Below, in pieces: positions 8,141 to 15,522 of a stretch of DNA of 64,000 nt (position 1 is the stretch's first letter; the number at the start of each line of letters is the position of its first letter). Source of the stretch: an uncultured Lachnospiraceae bacterium (GTDB lineage Bacteria > Bacillota > Clostridia > Lachnospirales > Lachnospiraceae); assembly GCA_910579615.1 (NCBI GenBank), contig CAJTUA010000004.1, forward strand, positions 1 through 64,000, in the 5' to 3' direction. A program made the position numbers and the translations under genes. The notes beneath the pieces are model-generated. The model was not told where the DNA came from. It made no database searches and saw only the letters and a program-made list of their open reading frames with translations.

Positions 8141-10372
8141 TTATGACTCTGCCCCATTCTCCTGCTTTTTCTCGCTCTCCGCCAGACTGCACCGTACAAA
8201 AGCTCCCTGAAACCACATGCCGCCCACCTTAGAAAGAAGGTTTGTAAGCCATGCTTCAAGCTCTGGCAAAAGCTCTTTTGCCCCTCTCATCCCCGCCCCT
8301 GCCTGCACTGCCACAAAAAATTCCCTGTCATCTTGCATATACGAGCAGGAAACCAGACGAAGCTGCGGAAATCTTTCCCGCATATAAATCTTTAAGTCCA
8401 TCTGTGTGATGAGCCGTCCATAATGTGAAAAATAATTCCCCGCATCCTGGATTTTTGATGCAGCAAAGATCGGCTCCCCCACCGTATAAGACATTTCTTC
8501 CTCCATACCATGCATCCCATTCCCGACACCGGATATCGGTATATTATCCCCATGAACCGTATCCGCAAGCATCCCCGGTTCCATCCCTGCCGCGGCATCC
8601 ACAAGCGATACTGCCTCCAACACCCCAAAATCCCGCGTGTCGACAAAATACATGCTGGATGCTGGTATTTTTTCCGGAATCTCTTCCTCCCCATCCTGGT
8701 TCTCATCCGGCAAGACCTGCAAAACCTCCACATAATTCGGACAAAAGCTTGTCAGAACCTTTGCTTCCTCCTCGGCAAGCTCCACCCAAAAAGCATTCCT
8801 GCCGAAGCGGTTTTCCCATCCATTGATTTGCTCCTGCGAGAAAGAACACCATCCCTCTCCGGTGTACCAACGATTTTCCGGTGTTATTTCTTTATCAAAT
8901 CCGAGATACATTTTCTTCTCCCCCGCCCACTCCCTCGCGGGAAGTTTGCAGCCCTCCATCTCAATCCTGCGTTCCCCCGCCAAAAAACGGATATTCTCCA
9001 TTACTGGAATATATTTGCGGTAATAAGCTGCGTAGGCATTCTGCACATGGACAAGGCGCAGGCGGATAAAAAAATGCTCTTCCCCCTCTACAATACAGCT
9101 TTGCATATCCTCTGGTTTTTCAAAGTGATATACCTGCTCCTCCCCCAGAAAGCCCTCTGCCCCGCCTTCTGCGAAGTATACTGTTTTCTTTGCTCCGCCA
9201 TCCAAAGAACCACCCGCTGTAAGCACGCTGCTTCCCGGATAACACCCGGTCGCCCACGCTTCGCTTCCCGGCAGGACACACCAGAAATTCCCGTTAAAAT
9301 ACTCCCATACGCTCTCCTTTGCGCTCCAATCCAAAACTTCCTCCGTCTGCCGCATCCATGGATATTTTTTCCATATTTTTTTATACTCCGCTGGCATCTG
9401 TGCCGCAAGCCGCTCTTCCTTCTCAAAACGTTGTGTAAACTGCAATGTAATCCGCCCGTTCCTGCCTGCCGCCACCTGGTCGCACACAAGATAACAGCAG
9501 GACGCTTCGCCGGGCGTGCGCCCAAAGGGCAGCACCCGCTTTGCTCCGCATCTACCCTCATCCGTCAGGCAAAATTTCGGCTCGCTCTCCTTTGGCGCTT
9601 CCTCCAAAGCAAAACCGCCGTACAGCGCCGCAAGCCATGCTCTTCCTAGCTCCTCCTTTGCACAAAAGCAAAGCTCGTAGACACCGAAATCCAAATAATT
9701 TCCAAACTTCTGGCATTCCCCCGATAATGTTATCCCTTCCTCACCCTGCTGCCATTTTAAACAAACCACCGTCTCCCCGCGGCGGATACTCCACTCCCCC
9801 TTAAGCTCCGGCAGAACTTCCCCCGCTTCCTGAAATTTGATGCCAAAACGAAACTTCTCCTGCCCGTCACACAATCCCCGAAAATACCACCGAAAATCCG
9901 GGCGCGCAATCTCCTCCCCTCTTGGAAGGAAAAGTGCAAGCGGCGCTTTTTCCTCCCCTGGCATATCGGTACGCCATGCCCAAAAACCGTTGCGGTAGAC
10001 CGCGCAGCACAGCCTTGCCGTCGTAAGCTTTAATGGGGAAACCGTGCGAAACCAAATCAGCCCGCCCTCGGCAGGAACATTATAAATTTCTGTTCCCTCC
10101 GGCAGCTGTGCGCCATTGCTTTTTTCGGAAGCCTTCACACACAGCGCCGTTTTCAGGCGCTTCTCCTCCTTATGGGGCTTTGGCACGGCACTTAAGAATC
10201 TGCATCTGTGCTTTTCAAACATTTTCCTGTATCTTTTTTGGTTTTCCCGCTCCATCTCCAGAAAAATATCGGTCAGCACGCTTCCTGCCTCGTCCGTTCC
10301 CGGTCGGTACTGCCACCCGGTTCTGTAAGCAAGCGCCAGTTTTTTTATCCTTGTTTCCCATTTTTCTTCCAT
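8141..10372 (-). CDS. Large baseplate wedge protein, gp6/Afp11-like
   Basis: This 743-aa protein begins MEEKWETRIKKLALAY and has RPGTDEAGSVLTDIFLEMER in the first 40 residues. The stretch FLSAVPKPHKEEKR and, further on, AQLPEGTEIY are typical of the larger of the two gp6-like baseplate proteins in CIS operons (Afp11 type). Such proteins form the wedge ring that links hub and sheath. It is unusually rich in tryptophan and cysteine for a tail protein. The start is preceded by GGGGAAG. The 81-bp gap to gp25 is made of a duplicated fragment of the gp25 3' end. The C-terminal 150 residues (LITQMDLKIYMRERFPQLRL) again resemble the J-like core. The Afp11 equivalence is inferred from order and size. 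Confidence 0.8.
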   Translation of the reverse strand: MEEKWETRIKKLALAYRTGWQYRPGTDEAGSVLTDIFLEMERENQKRYRKMFEKHRCRFLSAVPKPHKEEKRLKTALCVKASEKSNGAQLPEGTEIYNVPAEGGLIWFRTVSPLKLTTARLCCAVYRNGFWAWRTDMPGEEKAPLALFLPRGEEIARPDFRWYFRGLCDGQEKFRFGIKFQEAGEVLPELKGEWSIRRGETVVCLKWQQGEEGITLSGECQKFGNYLDFGVYELCFCAKEELGRAWLAALYGGFALEEAPKESEPKFCLTDEGRCGAKRVLPFGRTPGEASCCYLVCDQVAAGRNGRITLQFTQRFEKEERLAAQMPAEYKKIWKKYPWMRQTEEVLDWSAKESVWEYFNGNFWCVLPGSEAWATGCYPGSSVLTAGGSLDGGAKKTVYFAEGGAEGFLGEEQVYHFEKPEDMQSCIVEGEEHFFIRLRLVHVQNAYAAYYRKYIPVMENIRFLAGERRIEMEGCKLPAREWAGEKKMYLGFDKEITPENRWYTGEGWCSFSQEQINGWENRFGRNAFWVELAEEEAKVLTSFCPNYVEVLQVLPDENQDGEEEIPEKIPASSMYFVDTRDFGVLEAVSLVDAAAGMEPGMLADTVHGDNIPISGVGNGMHGMEEEMSYTVGEPIFAASKIQDAGNYFSHYGRLITQMDLKIYMRERFPQLRLVSCSYMQDDREFFVAVQAGAGMRGAKELLPELEAWLTNLLSKVGGMWFQGAFVRCSLAESEKKQENGAES

Positions 10373-10389
10373 AACGTTCTTCCCCGCTG

Positions 10390-10507
10390 TTACTGCCGCG
10401 CAATCTCCACAACGCTCCTTTTCCTCCCGCCCTGCAATCCGGCTTTCCCGCGATTACTGCCAAACAATTTCCACGCGCTCCTTTTCCTCCTGCCCTGCAA
10501 TCCGGTA
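10390..10507 (-). repeat. Tandem duplication of the gp25 3' end
   Basis: Two copies of a segment of about 54 bp lie 64 bp apart. The right copy (10454 on) encodes the last residues and stop of the gp25-like protein. The left copy (10390-10443) is non-coding, diverged at several bases and differs by a one-base length change. It sits between gp25 and the next baseplate gene and duplicates the purine-rich GGAGGAAAAGGAG stretch. Confidence 0.8.
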
Positions 10508-10822
10508 GGTCACCGCGACACGAAACTCCCCCTGCCGTCCGGTATCCATATGAACTTCCACATTGATATCCCATATGCGTTTTTCCCACATGGACAGCGA
10601 ATGCCGCACCTCCCGCTCAATCATTTCCTCCGTCTGGGCATCCATATTCTCAAACAGGAACTGGTGCAACTTTGTGCCAAACTCCGGATGCAGCATCCGC
10701 TCGCCAGGCTCCGTCCGCAAAATAATCTCCACCGACTGCCGGATATTTTCCCGAAACTCACTGATTTCTACCCTGCCATGCTCCTTTGATATTTCAAACG
10801 GAAATTTCAGTCCCTTCTCCAT
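10454..10822 (-). CDS. gp25-like baseplate wedge protein (GPW/gp25 family)
   Basis: This small protein (about 122 residues) has the conserved gp25 signature: LKFPFEISKEHGRVEISEF near the N-terminus, ENIRQSVEIILRTEPGERML and then HPEFGTKLHQFLFEN. In T4 and in CIS particles gp25 starts sheath polymerisation on the baseplate. It follows the spike gene and precedes the gp6-like genes, the standard order. Two starts are possible: ATG 10822 with a GGGGGAG just upstream, or ATG 10834, which abuts the upstream stop codon by three bases but has no usable spacing to a ribosome binding site. Part of its 3' end is duplicated downstream. Confidence 0.9.
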   Translation of the reverse strand: MEKGLKFPFEISKEHGRVEISEFRENIRQSVEIILRTEPGERMLHPEFGTKLHQFLFENMDAQTEEMIEREVRHSLSMWEKRIWDINVEVHMDTGRQGEFRVAVTYRIAGQEEKERVEIVWQ

Positions 10823-10837
10823 GGTCTCCCCCATCCT

Positions 10838-11641
10838 TTAACTCAACTGTATCATCGCCCCCGACAGCTTGACCTGCCCTTTGCTTTCAATCTTAACCTG
10901 GGTCTTGCCGGAAACCAAAAGCCCGGTCGTTCCTCCTAAGGAAAGCTCCTGCCCATCAATCTGCACTTTGGCGCTCCCCTGTATCTTGATATTCTTTGCC
11001 TTTACCGTCAGCTGTCCGCAGGAAAGTACCATGCTGCCGTCCTTCTTCAGCTCCAGGCTGCTCCCCCCGCACGTAAGGCAGATGGAGCTTTCCGCATCCA
11101 GCCGCACCTTCCCGTCCTTTTTTGCAACTGATATCCCGTTTTTCCCTTCCCGGTCCCCGAACGCTATCTGCTGCGCCTCCTCGTCCAATGCCCAGACCAT
11201 ATTTTCGGAGCCGGAAATCTCAATCTTATCCTTTCCCTTTTCCCCCTCAAAGGCAATCCCGCTTCCGTTCTTCATTTTCCATGCCTTTTTCATGTTATCC
11301 TTTTTTGCACTCTCTTTTACGAACTGCCCCTCCTCCGGAAAACGGCAGCCCGTGACAACCGGATGCCGCAAATCGCCGCCAAAGAAGGTCAGGCGCACAA
11401 TATCGCCCTCCTCCGGTACAAAAAAAGCGCCGTGGTTCTCCCCACCGTAGAACGTCAAAACCGGAACATCCTCAAATGTATCCATCCCGTCCTTCATTGT
11501 TTTTACCTTTACGCGGACACTGCCTTTTTTCGTGCTCTCCAGTGCCGCCAGAACGGTTCCCCAGACATCGCAGGTCGGCGCCATCCCTTCCGCCCCTTCC
11601 ATTTTTTGGCTCACGCCTTTTCCCATGTAATCCGAAATCAT
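10838..11641 (-). CDS. gp5/VgrG-like central spike protein
   Basis: The N-terminal OB-fold region reads GTVLAALESTKKGSVRVKV, with FFVPEEGDIVRLTFFGGD and PVVTGCRFPEEGQFV, as in phage baseplate V and the gp5 part of VgrG. The C-terminal half is a run of short alternating strands (KAKNIKIQGSAKVQIDGQEL and SGKTQVKIESKGQVKLSGA) expected for the trimeric beta-helical spike. No lysozyme domain is present. In the Afp/PVC systems hub and spike are fused; here they are separate genes with a 31-aa frame between them. The DUF4280 protein encoded upstream would cap the tip. The start at 11641 has only a weak ribosome binding site, so translation is probably coupled to the upstream frame. Confidence 0.85.
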   Translation of the reverse strand: MISDYMGKGVSQKMEGAEGMAPTCDVWGTVLAALESTKKGSVRVKVKTMKDGMDTFEDVPVLTFYGGENHGAFFVPEEGDIVRLTFFGGDLRHPVVTGCRFPEEGQFVKESAKKDNMKKAWKMKNGSGIAFEGEKGKDKIEISGSENMVWALDEEAQQIAFGDREGKNGISVAKKDGKVRLDAESSICLTCGGSSLELKKDGSMVLSCGQLTVKAKNIKIQGSAKVQIDGQELSLGGTTGLLVSGKTQVKIESKGQVKLSGAMIQLS

Positions 11642-11647
11642 ATCACT

Positions 11648-11743
11648 TCACCGCTTTCTTTCCAATGCCTTCCGCAACCCCTCCGTTTGGTGATTCCATA
11701 CTTCCGGCCACGCTGCAATCTCTTTTGGTGTCCGCTCTTTCAT
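11648..11743 (-). CDS. Putative 31-aa microprotein between hub and spike genes
   Basis: The start ATG overlaps the stop of the hub gene in an ATGA arrangement, and the stop lies six bases before the spike start. The translation begins MKERTPKEIAAWPEVWNHQ and ends in a basic helix. No family is recognised. Tight coupling on both sides and amphipathic character support a real product, but it may equally be a translational relay that passes ribosomes from hub to spike. Confidence 0.5.
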   Translation of the reverse strand: MKERTPKEIAAWPEVWNHQTEGLRKALERKR

Positions 11744-12822
11744 ACTCTATAGCCCCTGACAAATGTCCTGTAGCCCTTTTCATCCAGACGGTGCTCCACC
11801 TCCTCCACATAGATGCACCCGCAAAGGCTTGCTGCCGCATCGTCCGTGATTTTGATGCAAATCCCGGGTACAAGCTCCGGCAACCCAAGGTTTTTCGCCT
11901 CCATGCGCGAGCATTTCCGGACTGCCCGCGCCATCCGCTTCTCTGCCGCAAGCTTTGCCTGCTCCCCGGTTTCCAGACCCATATCCCAGAAAGAAAGCGA
12001 GAGCCCTTTTAGCTTTTGTTTTAGCTTTCCTCCAAAAGAACCGTTCATCCCTGGCCACTGCGCGCTTGCGCTTAATTTCTCATCCTTCCGGTTATGCGCT
12101 CCCACCTGTATGCTGCCCGTCTGCCCATCCATGGAAGCAATAAGCCGCACATACAAAAGCCCGTATTCCCCTGCCAATTCCAACTCTTCACTGCTCTTTT
12201 GCCCTGCCCTGCAAAAAATAAATTCCCCCCTGCCGCAATAAAACTCATAATCCAGATACTGCGCCAGGGCGCAGAGCCAATCATAATCCGTTTCCCCTGC
12301 GACCACACAGTCCTGGTTTTGGTTGGCAGGAATGGGTGTAACGCTCTTTTTTTCTATCAGCCCGCTATAATTCCCTGTCTTGAGCAATTCATCCAATACC
12401 TGCTGCGCTTTTTTTGCGCCGGAAGCTACAAAGACGCTGTTCTTTTTCATCAGCCCCTTGGCATCAAGGCAAATCAGCGTGTATTCCAGATATCCCACCC
12501 CGCTGTCCGATACGCTGATTTCATGCAGATATCCGAGAAAAATCCGGCTTACCGTATCCTTGTACCCCGCCCTGACTTCCATCTTCTGCCCAAGTGCAAG
12601 AGCGCTCTCAAACTTCCTGACACTCTCCGAAAATATCCGCTCCACAAGGTAAGTCAGCACTGCCATATCCGGCTCCACTTTCACGGAGGAGATGACCTCG
12701 GCACTGCCAAGATACATTCCATCCCCAAGCTTTAATTCCTTGCCATCCGCAAATACTTTTAAGACGGGATTCTGGAAATTGTTATATTTTTCCGCCAATA
12801 TTTTTCCGCTTGTTTTTGGCAC
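11740..12822 (-). CDS. gp27-like hub protein (late control D family)
   Basis: This is the hub on which the spike sits (N-terminal half of a VgrG). Recognisable parts are VLKVFADGKELKLGDGMYLG, ISSVKVEPDMAVLTYLVERI, the IFLGYLHEISVSDSGVGYLEY region and QNQDCVVAGETDYDWLCALA, which is the typical gp27/D-protein motif. It ends with EEVEHRLDEKGYRTFVRGYR. I chose GTG at 12822 because GGAG lies seven bases upstream; an in-frame ATG at 12888 overlaps the preceding gene and lacks a site. That gives about 360 residues. It is followed by overlapping frames for a 31-aa product and then the spike. Hub and spike being separate, not fused as in Afp8, is a structural difference from the best-studied systems. 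Confidence 0.82.
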   Translation of the reverse strand: MPKTSGKILAEKYNNFQNPVLKVFADGKELKLGDGMYLGSAEVISSVKVEPDMAVLTYLVERIFSESVRKFESALALGQKMEVRAGYKDTVSRIFLGYLHEISVSDSGVGYLEYTLICLDAKGLMKKNSVFVASGAKKAQQVLDELLKTGNYSGLIEKKSVTPIPANQNQDCVVAGETDYDWLCALAQYLDYEFYCGRGEFIFCRAGQKSSEELELAGEYGLLYVRLIASMDGQTGSIQVGAHNRKDEKLSASAQWPGMNGSFGGKLKQKLKGLSLSFWDMGLETGEQAKLAAEKRMARAVRKCSRMEAKNLGLPELVPGICIKITDDAAASLCGCIYVEEVEHRLDEKGYRTFVRGYRV

Positions 12823-12865
12823 GATTTTTCTCCTTTTTCTGTCAGCTTTTCTTTCTGACCACCAC

Positions 12866-13531
12866 TCACAGCCTCGGATTCCCGACAATTCCAGCCTGCC
12901 GCCAATTTACAATGTCTGCCGCCGTAACCGTATCGCCGCCCGCAAGCCCTGTAATCTCGCCGGATGAAGCAGTTTTCGGCGTTTTGCCGGATTCCTCTCC
13001 GACATAATCCCCAACAATGGATATTTCCGCCTGCGCCCTGACCGGTTTTCCGTCCGGTGCGAACATCGTATACCGGACATGCAGCCTTGTAAGCACGCCC
13101 GCGACCGCGATGGAGCCCCAGAAAAAATAAATCTGCTTTATTTCGCTTTTGCTTCCTGCTGTTTTATTGGTATAAGGGTAAAGTTTGCGGATGTAGTCCC
13201 TTACATCCTCATAAGAATCCTGATAGAGATTATTCAAAGTGTTAAAAAAGAGCGTGGCGGAAAGTGTCAGACGGTTTTTCTGATTTCGCGGCAAAGTCAT
13301 ATCCGTCGGATACTGCCATCCGGTTCCTCCTGGAAAAAACGACTTCCCGAACCGCTCCACCTTTGTCCCTTCTTCTTCCTCCTGTATGCCAACCGCCTCA
13401 TCAATGGAAAGCTCCGCCGGGTTGAACTGCACATAAAAGCGGCTTCCTAGGTTTGGGCGGTTTGCTTCATATGGACAAATATACGCTTTCAGATATTGCG
13501 CCAAATTTATCCTTCCCCTTTCCGTATCCAT
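12866..13531 (-). CDS. CIS tube-associated protein (Afp7/Pvc7-like)
   Basis: The N-terminal domain contains RFYVQFNPAELSIDEAVG, the FNP signature of the CIS-tube family, and the middle part TLFFNTLNNLYQDSYEDVRD and IRKLYPYTN is likewise typical. The protein links the inner tube to the hub. Full-length members end in a LysM-like domain; here the C-terminus (TAADIVNWRQAGIVGNPRL) retains only a short resemblance to the end of that domain, so the LysM part is reduced. It overlaps the upstream 121-aa gene by 25 bp. Its place directly before the hub gene fits the conserved order. Confidence 0.85.
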   Translation of the reverse strand: MDTERGRINLAQYLKAYICPYEANRPNLGSRFYVQFNPAELSIDEAVGIQEEEEGTKVERFGKSFFPGGTGWQYPTDMTLPRNQKNRLTLSATLFFNTLNNLYQDSYEDVRDYIRKLYPYTNKTAGSKSEIKQIYFFWGSIAVAGVLTRLHVRYTMFAPDGKPVRAQAEISIVGDYVGEESGKTPKTASSGEITGLAGGDTVTAADIVNWRQAGIVGNPRL

Positions 13532-13872
13532 TCGCGGCGGAGGCGTTCTTCAATCTGTCCGTAAACCCTGCCCGCCACACCGCGCGCCATGGCATTTTCA
13601 AGATTTCCCGCCCCAAAAATGTTCTCCGCCTGCTTTGCAGCCAGGGAAGGGCGTGATTTGTAATATTCCCGTTCCTCCTTTAGCTGCTTTTTTACGGCTT
13701 CTTTTACAAACGGGAGCAGCATTTCTTTCATCTTCTCCCACTCCTTGTTCCAATCCGTTTTTTCCTGATTTTTTTCCTTCCTGCCCCCGGGGTGCGCATA
13801 TTCCCTGCATGTCCCCTCCCGGACGGGCACCACCCGCAGCACCTGCGTTTTTATCCCGCTTTTTCCCTGCAT
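13507..13872 (-). CDS. Unknown helical 121-aa CIS protein
   Basis: No family is recognised. The protein is highly charged and helical, with a basic N-terminus (MQGKSGIKTQVLRVVPVREG), a lysine/glutamate-rich centre (KMKEMLLPFVKEAVKKQLKE) and a C-terminus ending in RLRREWIRKGEG. The start has a perfect AAGGAGG. It sits between the second tube gene and the Afp7-like gene and overlaps the latter by 25 bp, so it is part of the same translation unit. Size and position suggest a small assembly or tube-hub adaptor protein; this is inference only. Confidence 0.7.
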   Translation of the reverse strand: MQGKSGIKTQVLRVVPVREGTCREYAHPGGRKEKNQEKTDWNKEWEKMKEMLLPFVKEAVKKQLKEEREYYKSRPSLAAKQAENIFGAGNLENAMARGVAGRVYGQIEERLRREWIRKGEG

Positions 13873-13921
13873 GTTCCTCCTTATGATATCAATCAGCCAG
13901 GTGATTTCAAAGCCTTGAATT

Positions 13922-14353
13922 CTATATCAATACCTCAAAATCCTCATAGCTGACTTCAAAGTGTTCAATCAATAAGCCGCTCTGCTGTGCGCTCAGCTCG
14001 CCGACCTCCCATTTTTTCACAAGCAGGCCTGTAAACAGATAGCTTTTCAGCGGCAGCCCAAAGCCATCCATCACAATCACGCCAAGCGCGCCACCAATCT
14101 GTTCCCCAACCATGTAAAACGGATGCCCCATGCCTTTGCAGACACCTTTTTCCATTCTCAAAATCCGCTCGCCGCCACAGTATTTCGGGAATATATGAAC
14201 CCGCGTGTTCAGCCCGCCCTCGCGGTAGGTTTCCGTCTCAATCTCACGGCTCACCCCCGATATTTTCTGGAACCCCAAAAGCAGACCGCCCAAAGAGACG
14301 ACAAAACGGTAACCGGGAATTATTTCTGTAAAGGGCAATGACAACTGTCCCAT
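13922..14353 (-). CDS. Second inner-tube protein (gp19/TIGR02241-like)
   Basis: This is a 143-aa phage-tail tube family protein. It has PGYRFVVSLGGLLLGFQKIS and SGVSREIETETYREGG, the N-terminal arm that in Afp1/gp19 packs between subunits, and the LKSYLFTGLLVKKWEVGEL strand near the end. Compared with the main tube protein it is divergent, and its position near the hub genes suggests it is the tube initiator (Afp5-like) that joins tube to baseplate. The ribosome binding site AAAGGAGG is strong. It follows the DUF6760-like gene by 12 bp. Confidence 0.85.
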   Translation of the reverse strand: MGQLSLPFTEIIPGYRFVVSLGGLLLGFQKISGVSREIETETYREGGLNTRVHIFPKYCGGERILRMEKGVCKGMGHPFYMVGEQIGGALGVIVMDGFGLPLKSYLFTGLLVKKWEVGELSAQQSGLLIEHFEVSYEDFEVLI

Positions 14354-14365
14354 GATATCCTCCTT

Positions 14366-14545
14366 TCACGAAACCCAAAAAAGATTATTCTCCCCATTGA
14401 TTTTCCGGTTAATCCGGTTAATTTCCTCACAGTATCTGCACCTGTCCAAATTCGGCAGGCACAGAATTTCTTGCAGGGGCCAATGGAAATAATATCCGAT
14501 AAAAGAGATTTCCTGAAACAGCTCATCCCGGCTTTTTACCGTCAT
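14366..14545 (-). CDS. DUF6760-like small CIS protein
   Basis: This 59-aa protein begins MTVKSRDELFQEISFIGYYF and continues HWPLQEILCLPNLDRCRYCE, matching the pattern of the small DUF6760 proteins found between tail chaperone and tube genes in CIS clusters. The ATG overlaps the stop of the upstream gene in an ATGA arrangement, with GGGGGA before it. It probably extends or partners the tail assembly protein encoded just before, in the way phage tail chaperones come in pairs. The family call is from memory of the motif, so moderate. Confidence 0.72.
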   Translation of the reverse strand: MTVKSRDELFQEISFIGYYFHWPLQEILCLPNLDRCRYCEEINRINRKINGENNLFWVS

Positions 14546-14910
14546 TCCCCCATAGCAAAATTTAAGGTATCGGTAAAACTTTTCCCACAATGCGGGCACT
14601 GCACCTGTATGACCGGTTCCTCGGCGTGGTTGATGGTCTCATACATATTTTGCAGGAACTTAAAATCTGCCGTAAACATCCCTTCAATCACCTCCGGCGT
14701 TACAGCATCCATTCCCTCGATATGCTCCACCACACGGGAAAGGAGCAGCACCGCAAGATAATCCGGATTGCTTTTTGCCCTGTAATCCTTGATTGCCTCA
14801 AGCTCGTCCAATGCCGTCGCTAAGCGCATGCTCCCCTGGCGGTGGAGGTTTCCTTCTTTGTCCACATAGCCTTTTGGGAGCGCAAATTCATATGTTGTCT
14901 GAAATAACAT
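14542..14910 (-). CDS. Phage tail assembly chaperone-like protein
   Basis: The 122-aa protein starts with TTYEFALPKGYVDKEGNLHR and continues RLATALDELEAIKDYRAKSN, the typical opening of CIS tail assembly proteins. Near the C-terminus is a CPHC motif (VQCPHCGKSFTD), one half of a zinc knuckle. These proteins sit between tube and baseplate genes and are thought to chaperone tube or sheath assembly. GAGG five bases before the ATG supports this start. It is translationally coupled to the DUF6760-like gene through a four-base overlap. Confidence 0.8.
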   Translation of the reverse strand: MLFQTTYEFALPKGYVDKEGNLHRQGSMRLATALDELEAIKDYRAKSNPDYLAVLLLSRVVEHIEGMDAVTPEVIEGMFTADFKFLQNMYETINHAEEPVIQVQCPHCGKSFTDTLNFAMGE

Positions 14911-14948
14911 CCCTGCCTCACTTTCCGGGAAATCTCCCAGGCATCCCT

Positions 14949-15380
14949 TTATTTATCACGGGTCACGCCCTCATGCGCGAGCTCCAATGTCTCCACCGCA
15001 ACTTCATTGCTTGTCGCGTTAAAATCTGGCGCTGTATATTTGGTTGGCCACGCCGAAATTACGGTCCATTTCGCAATCTCTGTCTGTTTGTCGTCGTGCA
15101 GGCTGATGACCACGGTCTTGCGGTTGATGGTGCCCTGCTCCACTTCCTTCATCCAGTGATACAAATCCATGGAACTCGTCATGCCCCATTTGAGTGTGAT
15201 GTTCCCGTATTTTACCAGCCCCGGCTGTTTGCCGACGGTATTCACCGCGAAATTTCCTTCCCGGTATTCAATCGGGTCTGAAGAAATATCCGGCGCGCTG
15301 ACCTCGGAAAACCCGCCCACCGCCTTGCCGTCAATCGTAACATCATAATTGTATTTCTTAAAAGGATATACCATTGCCAT
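14949..15380 (-). CDS. Major inner-tube protein (Afp1/gp19-like)
   Basis: The 143-aa product has the conserved tube start MAMVYPFKKYNYDVTIDGKA and then GGFSEVSAPDISSDPIEYRE, with GNITLKWGMTSS and DLYHWMKEVEQGTINRKTV, all typical of CIS and Myoviridae tube proteins. Many hexameric rings of it would form the channel through which cargo passes. It is encoded directly after the sheath, as usual. The 142-bp gap before it is filled by one unit of the palindromic repeat family, which ends just before the AGGAGG of this gene. That element could set its high expression relative to the sheath. Confidence 0.92.
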   Translation of the reverse strand: MAMVYPFKKYNYDVTIDGKAVGGFSEVSAPDISSDPIEYREGNFAVNTVGKQPGLVKYGNITLKWGMTSSMDLYHWMKEVEQGTINRKTVVISLHDDKQTEIAKWTVISAWPTKYTAPDFNATSNEVAVETLELAHEGVTRDK

Positions 15381-15400
15381 CGATTGTTCCTCCTATTTTG

Positions 15401-15520
15401 AGTTCCGCATATGCCCTCCCAGCACCCAATAACCAACAGAAGGTTTTTTTCTCCGCTCCGCTCCTAAAAAATCCTTCTGGGGCACTGTACGGGCATATGC
15501 TGTTTTAAGTTCCGCATAGT
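15401..15520 (-). repeat. Palindromic 5'-UTR repeat, copy A (sheath-tube gap)
   Basis: Read on the minus strand, the unit opens with CAGCATATGCCC and closes with GGGCATATGCGGAACT, so the ends are inverted. Inside is a second, near-perfect stem (CCAGAAGGATTTTTT pairing with an AAAAAACCTTCTG segment). A leftover closing end (ATGCGGAACTT) precedes it, as if one unit of a former tandem array had been lost. The unit ends seven bases before AGGAGG of the tube gene. Confidence 0.85.
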
Positions 15521-15522
15521 CC

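Noticed and set aside
8510..9649. A 379-codon open frame on the plus strand inside the CIS block
   Set aside because: It lies opposite the 743-aa baseplate gene, which has clear family motifs and a ribosome binding site.
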